A stretch of DNA of 33,540 bases, from NCBI GenBank assembly GCA_002438065.1, contig DJSP01000024.1, forward strand, positions 1 through 33,540. Direction: 5' to 3'. Below are positions 7,375 to 16,170 of the stretch, piece by piece. Every line of letters starts with the position of its first letter. Position 1 is the first letter of the stretch. The position numbers were made by a program, and so were the translations under genes. The notes under the pieces are model-generated. The model did no database searches and was not told the origin of the DNA. It saw only the letters and a list, made by a program, of their open reading frames with translations. The stretch comes from Caryophanales bacterium UBA6331. Its GTDB lineage: Bacteria; Bacillota_I; Bacilli_A; RF39; UBA660.

Positions 7375-9906
7375 ATGTTAGATACAAAATATAATCATGA
7401 TTTAGTAGAAGAGGGAAAATACGAAAAATGGCTTAGTAAAAATTATTTTAAATGTGATGAAAATAGTTCTAAGAAGCATTTTAGTATTATATTACCGCCA
7501 CCTAATGTTACAGGGGTATTACATTTAGGACATGCTTATGATGTAACGTTACAAGATATAATTATTCGTTATAAAAAGATGGAAGGTTATGATTGTCTAT
7601 GGCTTCCAGGAATGGATCATGCGGCAATTGCAACTGAGGCAAAGGTTGTTAAAAGATTAAAAGATAACGGTATAAATAAATATGAATATGGAAGAGAAAA
7701 GTTTTTAGAAGCTTGCTGGGATTGGACTCATGAACATGGTGATATAATTCGTAAACAATGGGCTATAATGGGATTTGCACTTGATTATTCTAAAGAAAGA
7801 TTTACCTTAGATGAAGAGATTGCTACTGCAGTTAAAAAGGTATTTGTAGATTATTATAATGAAGGATTAATTTATCGTGGGGAAAAGATTATTAACTGGG
7901 ATCCGGTTGCTAAGACGGCATTAAGTAATGAAGAAGTAATTTATAGTGAAGAAGAAAGTGCTTTTTATCACTTAAAATATATATTAGAAGATGGTACAAG
8001 TTTTTTAGATGTTGCAACAACTAGACCAGAAACTTTATTTGGCGATACGGCTGTTGCAGTTAACCCTGAAGATGAAAGATATAAAGATTTAATAGGTAAA
8101 AATGTAATTCTTCCTATTGTTAATAGATTAATACCTATTATTGGAGATGAACATGCTGATATTACTAAAGGAACTGGTTGTGTTAAAATAACACCTGCTC
8201 ATGATCCAAATGATTTTGAAGTTGGTAATAGACATAATTTAGAGAGAATCGTTATTATGAATGACGATGCAACTATGAATGAAAATTGCCCTAAAAAATA
8301 TGTTGGATTAAGCAGGGAGGAAGCTAGAAAAGTTGTTTTAGAAGATTTGAAGGAAGCAGGATTATTAATTAAAATTGATCCACTTGTTCATGAAGTTGGT
8401 CATAGTGAAAGAACTGGAGTTATGGTTGAACCTATGATTAAAAAGCAATGGTTTGTTAAAATGAGACCTCTTGCTGATCATGTTTTAGAAACTCAGAAGA
8501 ATAAAGATGAAAAGGTTAATTTTATTCCTTCAAGATATGAAAAAACAATGAATCACTGGATGGAAATAACATATGATTGGTGTATTTCTAGACAATTATG
8601 GTGGGGACATCGTATTCCAGCATGGTATAAAGGTGATGAAGTATATGTTGGCATGGAAGCACCTAAAGAAGAAGGTTGGGTACAAGATGAAGATGTACTT
8701 GATACTTGGTTTAGTAGTGCACTTTGGCCTTTTGCGACTTTAGGATGGCCAGATAATACTAAGTTATTAGAAACATACTATCCAAATTCATGTTTAGTGA
8801 CTGGTTATGACATTATCCCATTCTGGGTAAATAGAATGACTTTTCAAGGTGAAAAATTATTAGGTAAAAGACCATTTAAAGATTGCTTAATTCATGGTTT
8901 GATTAGAGATAAACAAGGAAGAAAATTTAGTAAATCTTTGGGTAATGGGATTGATCCATTTGATATGGTTAAATTATATGGAGCTGATTCTTTAAGATAT
9001 TATTTAGCTACTGATGTTGCGCCAGGGACTGATATGAGATTTGATGAAGAAAAAATTAAATCTACTTGGAATTATATTAATAAAATATGGAATGCCTCTA
9101 GATTTGTTTTAACTAACATTGAAGGATTAGAAAAAATTACATTAGATAATTTAAAACCAGAAGATAAATGGATATTAACTAAATTTATGAAATGTGTTCA
9201 TACAACTAAGAAATTTATGGATAAATATGAATTTAATAATGCTGGAGCAACAATTTATGACTTTGTTTGGAGTAGTTTCTGTGATAATTATATCGAAATG
9301 GCTAAATATAGTATTGATAGTGAGGTTACAAAATCTGTATTATGTTATGTTTTAACGGGTATTCTTAAATTATTACAACCATTTATGCCTTATGTAACTG
9401 ATGAAATTTATAATATGCTTCCAATTAAAGATGCTGAAGATATAATGATTAGTGAATATCCTAAATATTCTAAGAAATATATATTTGAAGATGAAGAAAA
9501 AGTTGTTGATGATCAAATAACGTTTATTAAAAATTTTAGAAATGTTAAAGCTGAAAATAATATTACTAAAGATATGAAAGTTATGTTTGATACTGAAGAT
9601 GATAATGATTTAATTGTTAAAATGTTAAAGATTAAAGATAACGTTGTTACTAAGCCTTTAGGTATTAGAGCATATAAAGTGTTCTCATCTAGAGTTAAGG
9701 CACAAATTTTCTTTGAAAAGATTTTGACTGATGCTGATATTGCAGCTAAAGAAGCCCAAATTAAGATGTTAACTGAATCAATAAATAGAAGAGAAAAGTT
9801 ACTTTCTAATGAAAATTATGTTAACAAAGCACCACAAAATATAGTTGCAATGGATAGACAAAAGTTAGAAGAAGAAAAGAAAAAGTTAGAAGAATTAGTG
9901 AAATAA
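7375..9906 (+). CDS. valS: Valyl-tRNA synthetase
   Basis: Class Ia aminoacyl-tRNA synthetase that charges tRNA-Val with editing of Thr-tRNA. The HIGH motif is H50-L-G-H within PPPNVTGVLHLGHA, and the KMSKS motif appears as KFSKS in GRKFSKSLGNGIDP. The CP1 editing domain shows TTRPETLFGDTAVAV and the conserved THPAHD-like segment KITPAHDPNDFEVG. The C-terminus has a coiled-coil arm rich in Glu/Lys (ESINRREKLLSNENYVNKAP). Length 843 aa, slightly shorter than the ~880 typical of Bacillus. aaaggaaaggaag supplies the ribosome binding site immediately after the T-box terminator. Confidence 0.97.
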   Translation: MLDTKYNHDLVEEGKYEKWLSKNYFKCDENSSKKHFSIILPPPNVTGVLHLGHAYDVTLQDIIIRYKKMEGYDCLWLPGMDHAAIATEAKVVKRLKDNGINKYEYGREKFLEACWDWTHEHGDIIRKQWAIMGFALDYSKERFTLDEEIATAVKKVFVDYYNEGLIYRGEKIINWDPVAKTALSNEEVIYSEEESAFYHLKYILEDGTSFLDVATTRPETLFGDTAVAVNPEDERYKDLIGKNVILPIVNRLIPIIGDEHADITKGTGCVKITPAHDPNDFEVGNRHNLERIVIMNDDATMNENCPKKYVGLSREEARKVVLEDLKEAGLLIKIDPLVHEVGHSERTGVMVEPMIKKQWFVKMRPLADHVLETQKNKDEKVNFIPSRYEKTMNHWMEITYDWCISRQLWWGHRIPAWYKGDEVYVGMEAPKEEGWVQDEDVLDTWFSSALWPFATLGWPDNTKLLETYYPNSCLVTGYDIIPFWVNRMTFQGEKLLGKRPFKDCLIHGLIRDKQGRKFSKSLGNGIDPFDMVKLYGADSLRYYLATDVAPGTDMRFDEEKIKSTWNYINKIWNASRFVLTNIEGLEKITLDNLKPEDKWILTKFMKCVHTTKKFMDKYEFNNAGATIYDFVWSSFCDNYIEMAKYSIDSEVTKSVLCYVLTGILKLLQPFMPYVTDEIYNMLPIKDAEDIMISEYPKYSKKYIFEDEEKVVDDQITFIKNFRNVKAENNITKDMKVMFDTEDDNDLIVKMLKIKDNVVTKPLGIRAYKVFSSRVKAQIFFEKILTDADIAAKEAQIKMLTESINRREKLLSNENYVNKAPQNIVAMDRQKLEEEKKKLEELVK

Positions 9907-9913
9907 AATAATT

Positions 9914-9947
9914 AAGGCTATTGAAAATTAATCATTAGTCTTTTTTT
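9914..9947 (+). terminator. Terminator after valS
   Basis: Stem aaggctattga (9914-9924) with tcattagtctt (about 9932-9942), with one G-U pair and one mismatch, merging into a run of seven T (9941-9947). Confidence 0.75.
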
Positions 9948-10019
9948 GTTAATTTATATTTTATTATTAGTTATTAATATTGTATAATTTTGATATGTAA
10001 TAATATAAAGGAGAGTTTA

Positions 10020-11105
10020 ATGAAAGTATTAATATTATCTTGTAGTACTGGTGGAGGCCATAATTCATGTGCTAGATACATTGAAGAAGAATTAAAAGAA
10101 AATAATATTGAATGTGAATTTAAAGATTTTTTTGATATTGTTAATCCGAAAGTGAAAGAGTTATCATCTAAAATTTATTTAGCAACATTAAGACAAAATG
10201 GAAAAGTTTTTCAAGGAGCATACTTTTTAGGTGAGAAATATAGTGATTCAGGAATAACTAGTCCTGTTTATTTAGCTAATAAGTTACATGCTAATAGTTT
10301 ATTAAAATATATTAAAGAAAATAATTTTACATTAGTTATTACAACTCATCTATTTCCATCTTTAACTTTAACAGCTATTAATAAACATAATGAAGAAAAA
10401 GTTAAGTTTATTACAATTGCTACTGATTATGAACCATGTCCTTTTATGAATGAAGGTAAACCAGATATGTTGGTTATTCCTAGAGATTTAGAAGATAAAT
10501 TTATTAAAAAGGGAAATAGTAAAGAGGCCATTAATCCAATAGGTATTCCGGTTTCATCTAGATTTGTTAAAACTGCTAAAGACATAAGAAAAGAATTAAA
10601 TTTAAGAGGAGATGATAAAATTGTTTTAATTATGCTAGGCAGTATGGGATTTGGTAATATACTTGATTTATTAAATAAGTTAGAAAACGAAGATTATAAG
10701 ATAATAATAATATGTGGAACAAATACGAAATTACTAGAGGAGATAAAAGAGAAAAATTTTAAAAATGTTATTCCTCTTGGATTTACTAAGAATATAAATG
10801 ATTTTATTTATACTGCTGATGTTGTAGTATCTAAACCAGGTGGATTATCATCAACTGAAATAGCGGCAATAAGAAAGCCATTAATTCATATGTTTGCTAT
10901 ACCAGGAATTGAAACTTATAATATGAATTATTTTAAAGAACATAATATGAGTATAAATTGTTCTAATATAAATGATGTTAAAGATGCTATTAATAAACTT
11001 TTAAATGATGTAGAGTTGCAAAAAGAACTGGTTCAAAATCAAATAAAGTACATAAATAATGAATCAGCTAAAGATTTAGTGAATATAATTAAAGATAAGT
11101 TTTAA
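10020..11105 (+). CDS. MGDG synthase/UgtP-like glycosyltransferase (GT28 family)
   Basis: 361-aa glycosyltransferase that probably transfers a sugar from a UDP-sugar to diacylglycerol, making membrane glycolipid. The N-terminal MGDG-synthase domain starts KVLILSCSTGGGHNSCA (glycine-rich acceptor loop). The C-terminal GT28/GT-B domain has IVLIMLGSMGFGN and the nucleotide-sugar site KPGGLSSTEIAAIRKPLI. The ATG at 10020 is chosen over an in-frame ATG at 9990 because aaaggag lies 6-7 bases upstream and homologues begin with the MKVLILS strand. A tataat at 9983-9988 could be its -10 box, with a poor -35. The sugar donor and product cannot be decided from the sequence. Confidence 0.87.
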   Translation: MKVLILSCSTGGGHNSCARYIEEELKENNIECEFKDFFDIVNPKVKELSSKIYLATLRQNGKVFQGAYFLGEKYSDSGITSPVYLANKLHANSLLKYIKENNFTLVITTHLFPSLTLTAINKHNEEKVKFITIATDYEPCPFMNEGKPDMLVIPRDLEDKFIKKGNSKEAINPIGIPVSSRFVKTAKDIRKELNLRGDDKIVLIMLGSMGFGNILDLLNKLENEDYKIIIICGTNTKLLEEIKEKNFKNVIPLGFTKNINDFIYTADVVVSKPGGLSSTEIAAIRKPLIHMFAIPGIETYNMNYFKEHNMSINCSNINDVKDAINKLLNDVELQKELVQNQIKYINNESAKDLVNIIKDKF

Positions 11106-11127
11106 TTGAAAGTTAATAAAATTAAGG

Positions 11128-11154
11128 AAAGTATAGTGAAAACTATCTTTTTTT
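11128..11154 (+). terminator. Terminator after the glycosyltransferase gene
   Basis: aaag, a bulged t, atagt, the GAAA loop (11138-11141), actat, cttt, then further T to 11154. The GNRA-type loop and U tail are typical of an intrinsic terminator. Confidence 0.75.
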
Positions 11155-11192
11155 ATGGTAATATTTAAATAGAAATAAAGAAGAGTGATAAT

Positions 11193-12119
11193 GTGAAAGA
11201 TTTAAGAGTTATATTTATGGGAAGTCCTTTATTTAGTGTTCCTGTCCTTGAAGAATTAAATAAAAATATAAATGTCGTTGGAGTCGTTACGGCACCTGAT
11301 GCATATGTGGGAAGAAAAAAAGTCCTTACAATGTGCCCTGTTAAGGAAAAAGCAGTTAGTTTAGGATTAAAAGTTTATAGTCCTATTAAATTAAAAAATG
11401 ATTTTGAATTTATTAAAGAACTTGATCCGGATATGATTATTACTTGTGCTTATGGGCAAATTTTAAGTGAAGAAATATTAAATATCCCAAAATTAGGATG
11501 TTTTAATTTACATGGTAGTTTACTTCCTAAATATCGAGGGGGTGCACCAATTCATTATGCTCTTTTAAATGGAGATGAAAAAACGGGAATAACCTTAATG
11601 TACATGGATAAAGGTATGGATTCTGGTGATATGATTGCTAAAGAAGAAATTAAAATAGAAGATAATGATAATATTGAGTCATTAACTAATAAATTAAGTA
11701 TAATTGCTTCTAATATGATAATTAAATATTTACCTAGTTTGATAGATGGAACTAATAACAGGGAAAAACAAAATAATAGTGAAGTTACTTTCTCACCAAT
11801 TATTACAAGAGAAGATGAACATTTAGATTTTAATTTAACGGCTAAAGAAATATATAATAGATATCGTATGTTAAGTCCAAATCCATTACCAAATATAAAA
11901 ATTGATGATATAGAGTATAAAATAGCTGAATGTAAAATAGTCCAAGCAAGTGGTAAAATAAGTACAGTAGTAAGTAAAGATAAAAATTCATTTACAATTA
12001 TGGCTAAGGATAAAGGAATAATGGTTACTAAAATTAAACCAATAGGTAAGAATATAATGAATGTTAGAGATTTCTTTAATGGATATCATGACGAAATAAT
12101 AGGTAAAGAGGTTAAGTAA
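11193..12119 (+). CDS. fmt: Methionyl-tRNA formyltransferase
   Basis: Formylates Met-tRNA(fMet) with 10-formyl-THF for translation initiation. The N-terminal formyltransferase domain begins LRVIFMGSPLFSVPVLEEL and has the catalytic/THF segment NLHGSLLPKYRGGAPIHYAL followed by GITLMYMDKGMDSGDM. A C-terminal OB-like domain (about 205-308) binds tRNA. Length 308 aa. The start is GTG at 11193 (the overlapping ATG at 11191 is out of frame and followed by TGA); gaagagtg is a modest ribosome binding site. Its stop overlaps the next gene (taATG). Confidence 0.95.
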   Translation: MKDLRVIFMGSPLFSVPVLEELNKNINVVGVVTAPDAYVGRKKVLTMCPVKEKAVSLGLKVYSPIKLKNDFEFIKELDPDMIITCAYGQILSEEILNIPKLGCFNLHGSLLPKYRGGAPIHYALLNGDEKTGITLMYMDKGMDSGDMIAKEEIKIEDNDNIESLTNKLSIIASNMIIKYLPSLIDGTNNREKQNNSEVTFSPIITREDEHLDFNLTAKEIYNRYRMLSPNPLPNIKIDDIEYKIAECKIVQASGKISTVVSKDKNSFTIMAKDKGIMVTKIKPIGKNIMNVRDFFNGYHDEIIGKEVK

Positions 12120-12673
12120 TGAGTGATTTAGTTAGTTTGTGGAAAGATCCTAAATATAACACTATAATTAAATTAATTTTATGGTTTATCTTTATAATCT
12201 TCGTATTTTGTTTAGCCTTATTTTCTAATCGTAATAGAGCTACAAATAAAAATAATACTCTTATAGAAAATAATAATAAAATATCAAATATTGATGATAA
12301 AAATATAAGTATAAAATATCAAATTGATGATTATATAATTGCTGGGACTTATAGTAATAAAGTATTTAAAGGAATAGTTACATATCAAGATGGAACTACA
12401 TATCAAATAAAATATGAAAATGATAGTCTTGTTAAAGATGATGATAATGGGGATTTTCTAGTTGTCAGTATTGAAACAAGATATTTAAATCCTAATTATA
12501 TAAGTGACTTGTTTTATAGCAGTAAACCAACTACTTTAGAAGAAAATAAAAGCTATTTATATAATATTGATGGAACAACCTATTACGTATATATTAATGA
12601 AGATAATAGTTATAAAATAAGAATTATTAAAAATGATAAAGAGGGAATATTAGAATATCAAAGTTTAGAATAG
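12119..12673 (+). CDS. Unknown single-pass membrane protein
   Basis: 184 aa and not recognised. One strongly hydrophobic helix at residues ~17-36 (IKLILWFIFIIFVFCLALF) follows a short cytoplasmic N-terminus. The remainder is hydrophilic and rich in Asn, Asp, Tyr and Ile and looks beta-rich (ISIKYQIDDYIIAGTYSNKVF, DGTTYQIKYEND, DGTTYYVYINEDN), with two DGTTY repeats. The positive-inside rule (few charges before, RNR after the helix) gives no clear orientation. It overlaps the fmt stop by one base and lies 11 bases before the phosphatidyltransferase gene, so it is probably co-transcribed with both. Confidence 0.8.
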   Translation: MSDLVSLWKDPKYNTIIKLILWFIFIIFVFCLALFSNRNRATNKNNTLIENNNKISNIDDKNISIKYQIDDYIIAGTYSNKVFKGIVTYQDGTTYQIKYENDSLVKDDDNGDFLVVSIETRYLNPNYISDLFYSSKPTTLEENKSYLYNIDGTTYYVYINEDNSYKIRIIKNDKEGILEYQSLE

Positions 12674-12684
12674 TTTGGTGAAGT

Positions 12685-13428
12685 ATGGAAAATAAAAATA
12701 AATTAATTATTGTTAATTTAATTACACTTAGTAGATTAATTGGAACTATTATGCTTCCTTTATTTGTAAATGTAATACCTACAACAGGAGTGATAATATA
12801 TTTATTGTTACTTTTATTAACTGATTTTGTTGATGGTATTTTAGCAAGAACATGGAAGGTAAGCACTATATTTGGAGCATTACTTGATGCAATAGCAGAT
12901 AAAATGTTTGGAATATCTACTATGCTTGTTGTATCAATGAAATATCCTATAATGTTTTTGCCAATATTGACTGAAATAATAATTATGAGTGTAAATATTT
13001 GTGGAGCTAACCATGGAAGTGGATTAGAAAGTTCTAACTTGGGTAAATTCAAAACTTGGATATTTGGAATAGGAACTTTTATTTCATTCTTGACTATTTA
13101 TGCAAATGATTTAATAATATTAGCAAATAGTACCGAGTGGTTAAACAATATTTTCAACTATTTAATTAATAATAGTTCTTTAGTAGTATCTTATATGGCC
13201 TTTATTATGATGGGTGCTGATATAATGGTTACATTTGATTATCAAGCTAAAGTAAAAGAAGCTATGAAGAAAGCTAAAAAAGAAGGAATAAAAAGAAAAA
13301 ATTATAAATTAAAAAAAGGTAATGATTTGAAGTTTGCTTTGTTTAATCATAACTATTATATAGAAACTAAAAAAATGCCTTTATTAATTAGATTAGGTGA
13401 GGAGTGTAAAAATGAAAGAAAAAATTAA
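12685..13428 (+). CDS. pgsA: CDP-alcohol phosphatidyltransferase (PgsA-like)
   Basis: Membrane enzyme that swaps CMP of CDP-diacylglycerol for an alcohol, most likely glycerol-3-phosphate. The complete family signature D-x2-D-G-x2-A-R-x8-G-x3-D-x3-D is visible (D47, D50, G51, A54, R55, G64, D68, D72) in DFVDGILARTWKVSTIFGAL. Several membrane helices follow. The length of 247 aa exceeds the ~180-200 of typical PgsA because of a basic C-terminal extension after about residue 190 (KVKEAMKKAKKEGIKRKNYK). The PgsA assignment is tentative; phosphatidylserine or other head-group specificity is possible. The 3' end overlaps the permease gene's start. Confidence 0.85.
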   Translation: MENKNKLIIVNLITLSRLIGTIMLPLFVNVIPTTGVIIYLLLLLLTDFVDGILARTWKVSTIFGALLDAIADKMFGISTMLVVSMKYPIMFLPILTEIIIMSVNICGANHGSGLESSNLGKFKTWIFGIGTFISFLTIYANDLIILANSTEWLNNIFNYLINNSSLVVSYMAFIMMGADIMVTFDYQAKVKEAMKKAKKEGIKRKNYKLKKGNDLKFALFNHNYYIETKKMPLLIRLGEECKNERKN

Positions 13429-14647
13429 AGAAAATAAATATTATCAATTAGGATTAACCATATTTATGGTAATTGGTGCTTGCATATTACTTACGTTTAT
13501 AATATTTAATATAGATAAGATATGGAAATTTCTAGGAACATTAATAGGATTATTTAGCCCATTTATTATTGGATTTGTATTTGCTTATTTATTAAATCCG
13601 ATAGTTATATTTTTTAAGAAAAATGTTTTTGATAAGTTTGTTAAAGAAGATAAAGTAGCTAATAATTTAAGCTTACTTACTACTTGTGTAATCTTTTTAA
13701 CACTTGCAATAATATTATTTAATAGTATTATTCCAGCACTACTTAAGAGTATTCAATCTTTAGTTATTAATATTCCGACATATATTAAAGATATAAAAGA
13801 TTACTTAATTGCTACGACTGATTCTAGTGGACTTGCTGAGGCAATAAACGCAAATTATAGTACTATTAATGAAAGTTTAAATAATATGATTAATAATTTT
13901 CTTCCTAAGTTAGAAGATATGATTACGATAGTATCTAATGGATTATTTGGTGCTGTTAAAGTAGTATTTAAAATATTTATGGGATTTGTTATTTCTATCT
14001 ATTATTTATCTGATAAAGATAACTTTGTTGCTGGTACTAAGAAAATTATTTATAGTATTTTTGGAGTAAAGGTTGCTAATCATATTATGGATAATGCAAG
14101 ACACACTAATGATATATTTGGAAACTTTATTGTTGGTAAATTACTTGATGGTCTTACAATTGGATCTATTACATGTATTTTTTTAACTATTTTGGGTTTT
14201 AGTGATTATGCTTTATTAATTGGAGTTACGGTTGGATTAACAAATATGATTCCTTATTTTGGACCTTATATTGGAACTATTCCAAGTGCTTTATTAATTC
14301 TTATGGATGAAGTACATGGTGGTAGTAAGATGTGTATAATCTTTATAATCTTTATAATTGCCTTACAACAAATTGATAGTTATGTTATAGAGCCTAAATT
14401 ATGCGGATCTAAGACAGGATTAAAATCATTCTGGGTACTTGCATCTATTTTATTCTTTGGTGATGCTTTTGGAATTATTGGATTACTTTTAGGTGTACCA
14501 GTATTTGCATTAATTTATGGATATATACATAATTTAATTACAATTAGATTAGAAGAGAAGAACTTACCTAGTGAAACCAAAGATTATATTGACTTAGAAA
14601 GAATTAATAGTAAGACTCATGCAGTGGTTAAACTAAGTGATAAATAA
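13412..14647 (+). CDS. AI-2E family transporter (DUF20/PerM-type permease)
   Basis: 411-aa polytopic membrane protein of the AI-2E/PerM family (Bacillus YdbI/YueF-like). There are two to three helices at the N-terminus (GACILLTFIIFNI, FSPFIIGFVFAYLLNP), a less hydrophobic central region, and a C-terminal block with the conserved GLTNMIPYFGPYIGTIPSAL segment and EPKLCGSKTGLKSFWVLAS. The ATG at 13412 is chosen over a GTG at 13397 because gaggag lies 6-8 bases upstream. Some family members act as Na+/H+ antiporters and others export autoinducer; substrate unknown here. Last gene of this operon. Confidence 0.9.
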   Translation: MKEKIKENKYYQLGLTIFMVIGACILLTFIIFNIDKIWKFLGTLIGLFSPFIIGFVFAYLLNPIVIFFKKNVFDKFVKEDKVANNLSLLTTCVIFLTLAIILFNSIIPALLKSIQSLVINIPTYIKDIKDYLIATTDSSGLAEAINANYSTINESLNNMINNFLPKLEDMITIVSNGLFGAVKVVFKIFMGFVISIYYLSDKDNFVAGTKKIIYSIFGVKVANHIMDNARHTNDIFGNFIVGKLLDGLTIGSITCIFLTILGFSDYALLIGVTVGLTNMIPYFGPYIGTIPSALLILMDEVHGGSKMCIIFIIFIIALQQIDSYVIEPKLCGSKTGLKSFWVLASILFFGDAFGIIGLLLGVPVFALIYGYIHNLITIRLEEKNLPSETKDYIDLERINSKTHAVVKLSDK

Positions 14648-15597
14648 AATTTGGGAGAATAAATAAAGAAAAAAGAGATAATTATAAAGATACTAGAAAA
14701 TTACTTGAATTATATAATTATCTAGATAAACCTAGTGTTTATAATCCTGGTGCTGATGCTAGTACTGTTGATATTAATGTTAAAATAGATATTAACAAGT
14801 ATAGAGAAAGTAATATTAAAAAAAGTTATGATGGTAATTTAGAGGATATTACTAAATTAATTAAAGAGAAAATAAATATTGATATTGATAATAATTGGAA
14901 GTATTATATTCATTATCTTGATGAAAATCAAAGTTATGGTTTTATAGTGTTTATCTATTATATTAATAATGTTATATCAACTAATAGAGCTGTTAGTTTA
15001 ACAATACAAGATGGAACAATTATTAGTTTAGATTATTCTTATATAAATGATTATCTTGTTGAAGAGTTAATAAAACTTAAATATAATTATTTTATTAATC
15101 ATTATGTTCAAGAAAGAAAGGTGATAGATAAATATAAAGATTATTATGCTATAGAAGAAGATAGAACTTATTACAGTTATTGTTTTTGTAATAAAAAATT
15201 AATGTATTCTTATAATATTTTTTATAGAAATTTAGATTTAAATGTAATTGATAATGATTATGGTTATGAGTATTATATTGAACCTAAGATAATAAATGAT
15301 ATTTATAATAGTAGTAAAATTAAGGTCAAGGATTATAATGGAAATTATATTAATAACATAAATGATAATTCAGTAATAAGAGAAATTGCTAAATTATTTT
15401 CTAATAGTAAATTTGCTAGTGATGAGGATATAAAAATATCTTCTGATTATAAATATAATTTATATATGTATGATAATAATGATAAATTAATAGATGTGAT
15501 TAGTGTTTGGAATAATGGGTGCTTAGGTTATAATGGTGTTATAGAAGAGCATTTAAATAATACTGATAAAAAATTATTATTTAATTATATTGAGTGA
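14644..15597 (+). pseudogene. 5'-truncated paralogue of the membrane-anchored protein at 32792
   Basis: The frame is open from 14644 to the TGA at 15597, but it has no ATG, GTG or TTG before a GTG at 14947. The part upstream of that GTG is clearly homologous to the protein starting at 32792: YKDTRKLLELYN against YKTLLKIQSG, DINVKIDINKY against DYNYKIDLNKV, and DNNWKYYIHY against DNSWKYSIHY. Homology continues past it (FIYYINNVISTN / FLYYIDNIIETN; YNYFINHYVQERK / YNYFINHYKQEKG). What is missing is the N-terminal membrane anchor and start codon. A ggag site at 14654-14657 sits where the lost start would be. It may be a decayed gene or may use a rare start codon; a 216-aa product from 14947 is possible. 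Confidence 0.72.
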
Positions 15598-15604
15598 TAA
15601 GGTT

Positions 15605-15634
15605 AAGGAATGGTTTAATATCTATTCTTTTTTT
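15605..15634 (+). terminator. Terminator before the S10 cluster
   Basis: Stem aaggaatgg (15605-15613) / ctattcttt (about 15622-15630) with two G-U pairs, followed by T residues to 15634. Confidence 0.7.
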
Positions 15635-15680
15635 AATTTTTAAGTTTTTTAATTTTTGTAAAAAAATAGCGAGAAATGGC

Positions 15681-15709
15681 TTGAAATAATAGTGATTATA
15701 GGGTATAAT
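15681..15709 (+). promoter_or_regulatory. Main promoter of the S10-spc-alpha cluster
   Basis: ttgaaa (15681-15686), exactly 17 bases, tataat (15704-15709). This is the strongest sigma-A match upstream of rpsJ. No comparable promoter was noticed until after rplQ, so much of the 13-kb cluster may depend on it. Confidence 0.85.
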
Positions 15710-15715
15710 AACTTC

Positions 15716-15845
15716 TAGTTTGACTGGTTTAGATGTGCGAGGTTGCTGATACGCTAGGAGATGTTGTAAGATATTTTCTTGAAATATCAGGGTATTCGTT
15801 ACGGAATCATGTTTATACAAGATATAGACGAAGGGAGGACATAAA
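15716..15845 (+). promoter_or_regulatory. Structured 5' leader of the S10 operon
   Basis: About 130 untranslated bases separate the promoter from rpsJ. They contain a perfect hairpin, gatattt (15770-15776) / aaatatc (15782-15788), a gcg/cgc pair around ggttgctgata (15737-15754), and an attcg..cggaat element (about 15794-15807), and are GC-richer than typical spacers here. S10 operons are commonly autoregulated by a ribosomal protein (L4 in enterobacteria) through such leaders. The regulator in this organism is inference. Confidence 0.55.
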
Positions 15846-16151
15846 ATGTCAAAGGTAAGAATCAAACTAAAAGCTTATGATCATAGACTTCTTGATACTG
15901 CTTGCGCAAAGATTGTAGAAACTGTTAAAAGAACAGGAGGAGTTATCTCTGGACCTGTACCTCTTCCAACAGAAATTCAAAAAATTACTGTTTTAAGAGC
16001 TGTACACAAATACAAAGATGCTCGTGAACAATTTGAAATGCGTACTCACAAGAGACTTATTGATATTAAGGATCCTAGTAAGGAAACAATGGATGCTTTA
16101 ACTCACTTAGATATTCCAGGTGGCGTTGATGTTGAAATTAAAACAAAATAA
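15846..16151 (+). CDS. rpsJ: Ribosomal protein S10
   Basis: Small-subunit head protein that binds 16S rRNA near the A site; S10 is also NusE in antitermination complexes. The 101-aa product has the usual length and the signature VSGPVPLPTE-type segment (GVISGPVPLPTEIQKITVLR), then HKYKDAREQFEMRTHKRLIDI. A strong agggagg lies 8 bases before the ATG. It is the first gene of the cluster, directly behind the leader. Confidence 0.98.
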   Translation: MSKVRIKLKAYDHRLLDTACAKIVETVKRTGGVISGPVPLPTEIQKITVLRAVHKYKDAREQFEMRTHKRLIDIKDPSKETMDALTHLDIPGGVDVEIKTK

Positions 16152-16170
16152 TTAGATGGAGGAAAGAAAG

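Noticed and set aside
12627..13052. 141-codon minus-strand open frame
   Set aside because: Antisense to the pgsA-like gene, which has the full catalytic signature; no ribosome binding site on the minus strand.
15581..15865. 94-codon minus-strand open frame
   Set aside because: Covers the terminator, promoter and leader of the S10 cluster, all of which are well supported on the plus strand.
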